Shown: one piece after another, positions 61,271-64,000 of the stretch | Position numbering within the stretch: position 1 is the first letter of the stretch | Layout: each line of letters begins with the position of its first letter | Assembly: GCF_051903925.1 (NCBI RefSeq) | Contig: NZ_CP173678.1 | Span: 3,968,001-4,032,000 of the forward strand | From: G051903925 sp051903925 | Lineage (GTDB): Bacteria; Pseudomonadota; Alphaproteobacteria; Zavarziniales; Zavarziniaceae | Direction of reading: 5' to 3' | DNA length: 64,000 nt | The notes under the pieces: model-generated | Databases searched by the model: none | What the model was told of the DNA's origin: nothing | Seen by the model: only the letters and a program-made list of their open reading frames with translations | Made by a program: the position numbers and the translations under genes

Positions 61271-62320
61271 ATGCCCACCCTGACCCTGGCCCTCATCCTC
61301 GCTGGCGGACTTGGCCTGTCCCTTGTGCTGACCCGGGTCATGATGGCGGTGCCGATCCTGGATCGGCCGCAGGCCCGCTCGTCGCACAGCGTGGTGACGC
61401 CGCGCACCGGCGGCATCGCCGTCGTGCTCAGCTTCGCCGCCACCGCCACCGCCCTGCTGGCAGTGGGGCCGGGCGACCTGCCGACCGGCCCGCTGGCCTG
61501 GTTCGTCGCCGCCGCGGGCCTGCTCTGCGGCGCGGCCCTCTATGACGACATCGCCGACGCGCCGCCCCTGACCAAGCTCGCGGCCCAGGTCGCGGCGGCC
61601 CTGCTGGTGGTGCTGGGCGGTGGCTTCTCGTGGGATGTACTGCCCCTGCCCGGCCTGGGCGAGGTGCTGCTGCCGCCCTGGGCGGGGACGGCGCTTGCCC
61701 TGGCCTGGCTGCTGTTCTTCACGAATGCCTTCAACTTCATGGATGGGATCAACGGCATTGCCGGGGTCCAGGCGGCTTTGGCCGGACTGTTCCTGGCGCT
61801 CATCGCCTGGTCGGCGGGGCAGACGGGCGTGGCCCTGCTGGCGCTGGCCGTGGTCGTCGCCGTGGCGGGCTTCCTGTGCTTCAACTTTCCCGCAGGCCGC
61901 ATCTTCATGGGCGATGTCGGCAGCCAGTTCCTGGGCCTGCTGTTCGCGACGCTGACGCTGGTCGACTGGAACGGCCAGGCCGGCACGCAGCCCGTCTCGA
62001 TCCTGGTCGTGCCGATCCTGGTCCTGCCCTTTGCCGCCGATGTCGCGCTGACCCTGGTGCGGCGCGCCCGGCGGGGGGAGAACCTGCTGAAGGCGCACCG
62101 CGACCACCTCTACCAGCTGCTGATCCGCGGCGGCATGAGCCACGCCCAGGTGACTGGCATCCACGCGGCGCTGATCGCGCTGTGCGGCCTTCTGGCGCTG
62201 GCCACGCAGGCGACCCTGCCACCGGGCCTGGCCTGGATCGGGCTGGCCCTGGCGCTCGGCGCCCAGGCCGCCTTCACCGCCGCCGTGCTGGGCCGCGCGC
62301 GGCGCCAGGGCCTGCGCTGA
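61271..62320 (+). CDS. WecA/MraY-like undecaprenyl-phosphate glycosyl-1-phosphate transferase
   Basis: 349 residues, about ten membrane helices. Catalytic loops LYDDIADAPPLTKLAAQ (DD motif), NAFNFMDGINGIAG and FPAGRIFMGDVGSQFLG match the polyprenol-phosphate N-acetylhexosamine-1-phosphate transferase family, closest to WecA/WbpL. HRDHLYQLLIRGGMSHAQV is the cytoplasmic loop. Starts lipid-linked O-antigen or capsule synthesis. Stop overlaps the next gene's start as TGATG. Confidence 0.9.
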   Translation: MPTLTLALILAGGLGLSLVLTRVMMAVPILDRPQARSSHSVVTPRTGGIAVVLSFAATATALLAVGPGDLPTGPLAWFVAAAGLLCGAALYDDIADAPPLTKLAAQVAAALLVVLGGGFSWDVLPLPGLGEVLLPPWAGTALALAWLLFFTNAFNFMDGINGIAGVQAALAGLFLALIAWSAGQTGVALLALAVVVAVAGFLCFNFPAGRIFMGDVGSQFLGLLFATLTLVDWNGQAGTQPVSILVVPILVLPFAADVALTLVRRARRGENLLKAHRDHLYQLLIRGGMSHAQVTGIHAALIALCGLLALATQATLPPGLAWIGLALALGAQAAFTAAVLGRARRQGLR

Positions 62321-64000
62321 TGGGCTTGACGGGCGGCGACGCCGGCACCAATGAGAGGCCGGTGAGCGATACCCCCCTGCGGCACGGCAAGGCCCGGCGA
62401 CGGCGCTGGAAGCAATGGACCATGGTCGCGGCCGATGCCGTGGCCCTGCCCATCGCGCTGTGGTCGGCGACCACCCTGCGCTTCACCGACCCGCGCGTGG
62501 GGCTTCAGGTTTCGCCCTGGATCTATGCCCTGGCGGCGCTGGCCGGCGTGCTGTGCTTTGCCAGGCTTGGCCTCTATCGCGCCGTGATCCGCTTCATGGG
62601 GATCGAGGCGATCGGCGCCGTGGTCGCCGGCGTCACGCTGTCGACCCTGGCCCTGCTGCTCGCGACGATCGTCCTGGCCGAAGGGGCGCTGGGCCTGACC
62701 GACGAGCGGCTCAGCATCTCGGTCCTGACGATCTACTGGGCCTTCGCCCTGATCTATGTCGGCAGCACCCGGCTCGCCTGGCGCGCCTGGCACTACAGCC
62801 GCGACGTCAGGGGCAAGGGGCGCGAGCGCACGCTGATCTATGGCGCCGGGCGCTCCGGCCTGCAGACGATGATGGCGCTGCGCCGCAGTCCCAGCTACGT
62901 GCCCGTCGCCATCGTCGACGACGATCCCGCCGTGCGCGGCAGCACCTTCGACGGGCTCAAGGTGCGCCCCTCGACCGAGCTCCAGCACCTGCTGCGGGTG
63001 GAGCGGCCCTCGCAGATCCTGGTCGCGGTCCAGGCCCAGGGGGCGCGCCGCCGCGCCCTGGACCAGCTCCAGGCGCTGGGGCTGGAGGATCGCGGCATCC
63101 GCGTCCGCATCATGCCCAGCATCGAGGACGTGGTCGCCGGCCGCAGCAATCCGGAGGCGCTCCGCGCGGTCGAGCCCGAGGACCTGCTGGGCCGCGACCC
63201 GGTCGAGGCGGATCCCGCCTTGCTGGCCGCGACCGTCGCGGGCCGCGTCGTGCTGGTCACCGGCGCCGGCGGCTCCATCGGCAGCGAACTGTGCCGCCAG
63301 ATCGCCCAGGCGGGGCCCGCGCGCCTGCTGCTGTTCGAGCATTCGGAATTCGCCCTGTTCCAGGTGCACCGCGAGCTGGCGGCGCGCCATCCCGACCTGG
63401 CCCTGACGCCGGTGCTGGGCTCGATCCTCGACCGCGACCGGCTGGCGGCGGAACTGGCCCAGGCGGGCGTGCGCACGCTCTTCCACGCCGCCGCCTACAA
63501 GCATGTGCCAATGGCAGAGGCGAACGTCCGCGCGACCGTGCTCAACAACGCCATCGGCACGCTGCGCGTGCTGGAGGCCGCCGAGCAGGCGGGCTGCGAG
63601 CGCGTCGTCCTCATCTCGACCGACAAGGCGGTCCACCCCAGCAGCGTCATGGGCGCCACCAAGCGCCTGGCCGAGCTGACGCTGCAGGCCTGGCCGCAGC
63701 GGGACCCGGCGCGCGCGCCGATGCGCCTGACCATCGTGCGCTTCGGCAACGTCCTGGGCTCGTCGGGCTCGGTCATTCCGCTGTTCAAGGAGCAGATCGC
63801 CGGCGGCGGCCCGGTGCGCGTGACCCATCCCGACGTCACGCGCTACTTCATGACCGTGTCGGAGGCGGTCCAGCTGGTGCTGCAATCCGCCGGCATGACG
63901 GAGGCGGACGAGGCGCGCGGCGGGCTGTACCTGCTCGACATGGGCGAGCCGGTCCGCATCGTCGACCTCGCGCGCAGCATGATCCGCCTCGCCGGCCTGC
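62320..64000 (+). CDS. UDP-sugar 4,6-dehydratase, membrane-anchored (WbpM/CapD/PglF type), 3'-truncated
   Basis: 560 codons visible, open at the right edge; family members are about 620-660 residues. N-terminal part has four membrane helices (about 38-140), followed by a CoA-binding-like domain (TLIYGAGRSGLQTMMAL) and an SDR domain starting VVLVTGAGGSIGSELCRQI. The active site keeps the family variation in which Tyr of YxxxK is replaced by Met (STDKAVHPSSVMGATKRLAE). YFMTVSEAVQLVLQ follows. Converts UDP-GlcNAc to the 4-keto-6-deoxy sugar for surface glycans. Paired with the transferase upstream. Confidence 0.92.
   Translation, partial: MGLTGGDAGTNERPVSDTPLRHGKARRRRWKQWTMVAADAVALPIALWSATTLRFTDPRVGLQVSPWIYALAALAGVLCFARLGLYRAVIRFMGIEAIGAVVAGVTLSTLALLLATIVLAEGALGLTDERLSISVLTIYWAFALIYVGSTRLAWRAWHYSRDVRGKGRERTLIYGAGRSGLQTMMALRRSPSYVPVAIVDDDPAVRGSTFDGLKVRPSTELQHLLRVERPSQILVAVQAQGARRRALDQLQALGLEDRGIRVRIMPSIEDVVAGRSNPEALRAVEPEDLLGRDPVEADPALLAATVAGRVVLVTGAGGSIGSELCRQIAQAGPARLLLFEHSEFALFQVHRELAARHPDLALTPVLGSILDRDRLAAELAQAGVRTLFHAAAYKHVPMAEANVRATVLNNAIGTLRVLEAAEQAGCERVVLISTDKAVHPSSVMGATKRLAELTLQAWPQRDPARAPMRLTIVRFGNVLGSSGSVIPLFKEQIAGGGPVRVTHPDVTRYFMTVSEAVQLVLQSAGMTEADEARGGLYLLDMGEPVRIVDLARSMIRLAGL

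Overview
The window is about 64 kb of very GC-rich DNA with strong G/C preference at third codon positions. It holds most of a purple-bacterial photosynthesis gene cluster (PGC) followed by ordinary chromosomal genes. Gene content and order (bchYZ-pufBALM; tspO-bchP-pucC-like-bchG-ppsR-ppaA; bchFNBHLM-lhaA-puhABC-acsF-puhE-hemA) point to an alphaproteobacterium making bacteriochlorophyll a. It carries the O2-dependent cyclase AcsF and a PpsR repressor, which fits aerobic or facultative anoxygenic phototrophy. I cannot name the genus. No carotenoid (crt) genes, bchC, bchX, bchI, bchD, bchO or bchE lie inside the window; the 5' end cuts into bchY, so the cluster continues to the left.

Region 1 (1-5.6 kb): end of bchY, bchZ, the light-harvesting 1 genes pufBA, three stacked hairpins, the reaction-centre genes pufLM, a strong hairpin, and a soluble class I cytochrome c (cytochrome c2 type). 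No pufQ, pufC or pufX is visible. Instead a 44-codon ORF is coupled on both sides between bchZ and pufB. Region 2 (5.6-14 kb): a small membrane protein and a DUF3422 protein on +, then a minus-strand block: small membrane protein, tspO, bchP, a PucC/BCD-family transporter, bchG, ppsR and ppaA. Region 3 (14-30 kb): one long plus-strand superoperon from bchF to hemA, with most genes overlapping or nearly so. Perfect TGT-N12-ACA palindromes (PpsR/CrtJ type) lie before bchG, at the start of ppaA, and as a tandem pair between puhB and puhC. A near match lies before bchF.

Region 4 (30-42 kb): nitrogen-heterocycle and nucleobase metabolism: Asp/Glu/hydantoin racemase family protein, PuuE-type allantoinase, allantoate amidohydrolase family protein, creatininase family protein, cytosine-deaminase-like amidohydrolase, nucleoside/guanine deaminase-like protein, a complete polyamine-type ABC transporter, two VOC proteins and upp. 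Two families of dispersed palindromic repeats sit in the gaps of this region. One of them recurs at 44.1 and 61.2 kb.

Region 5 (42-64 kb): a winged-helix regulator plus beta-propeller pair, the envelope quality-control block degP-hflC-hflK, the Mrp/ApbC Fe-S carrier, a 942-residue RTX-like calcium-binding repeat protein with lower GC than its neighbours, a MASE1-GGDEF cyclase, glmU-glmS, a glycosyltransferase, a beta-lactamase-fold hydrolase, a fumarylacetoacetate-hydrolase family enzyme, and the start of a polysaccharide locus (WecA-like transferase and a 4,6-dehydratase cut by the right end). I saw no tRNA, rRNA, CRISPR array, insertion sequence or integrase. All assignments come from reading the sequence and remembered family knowledge; no search was run.
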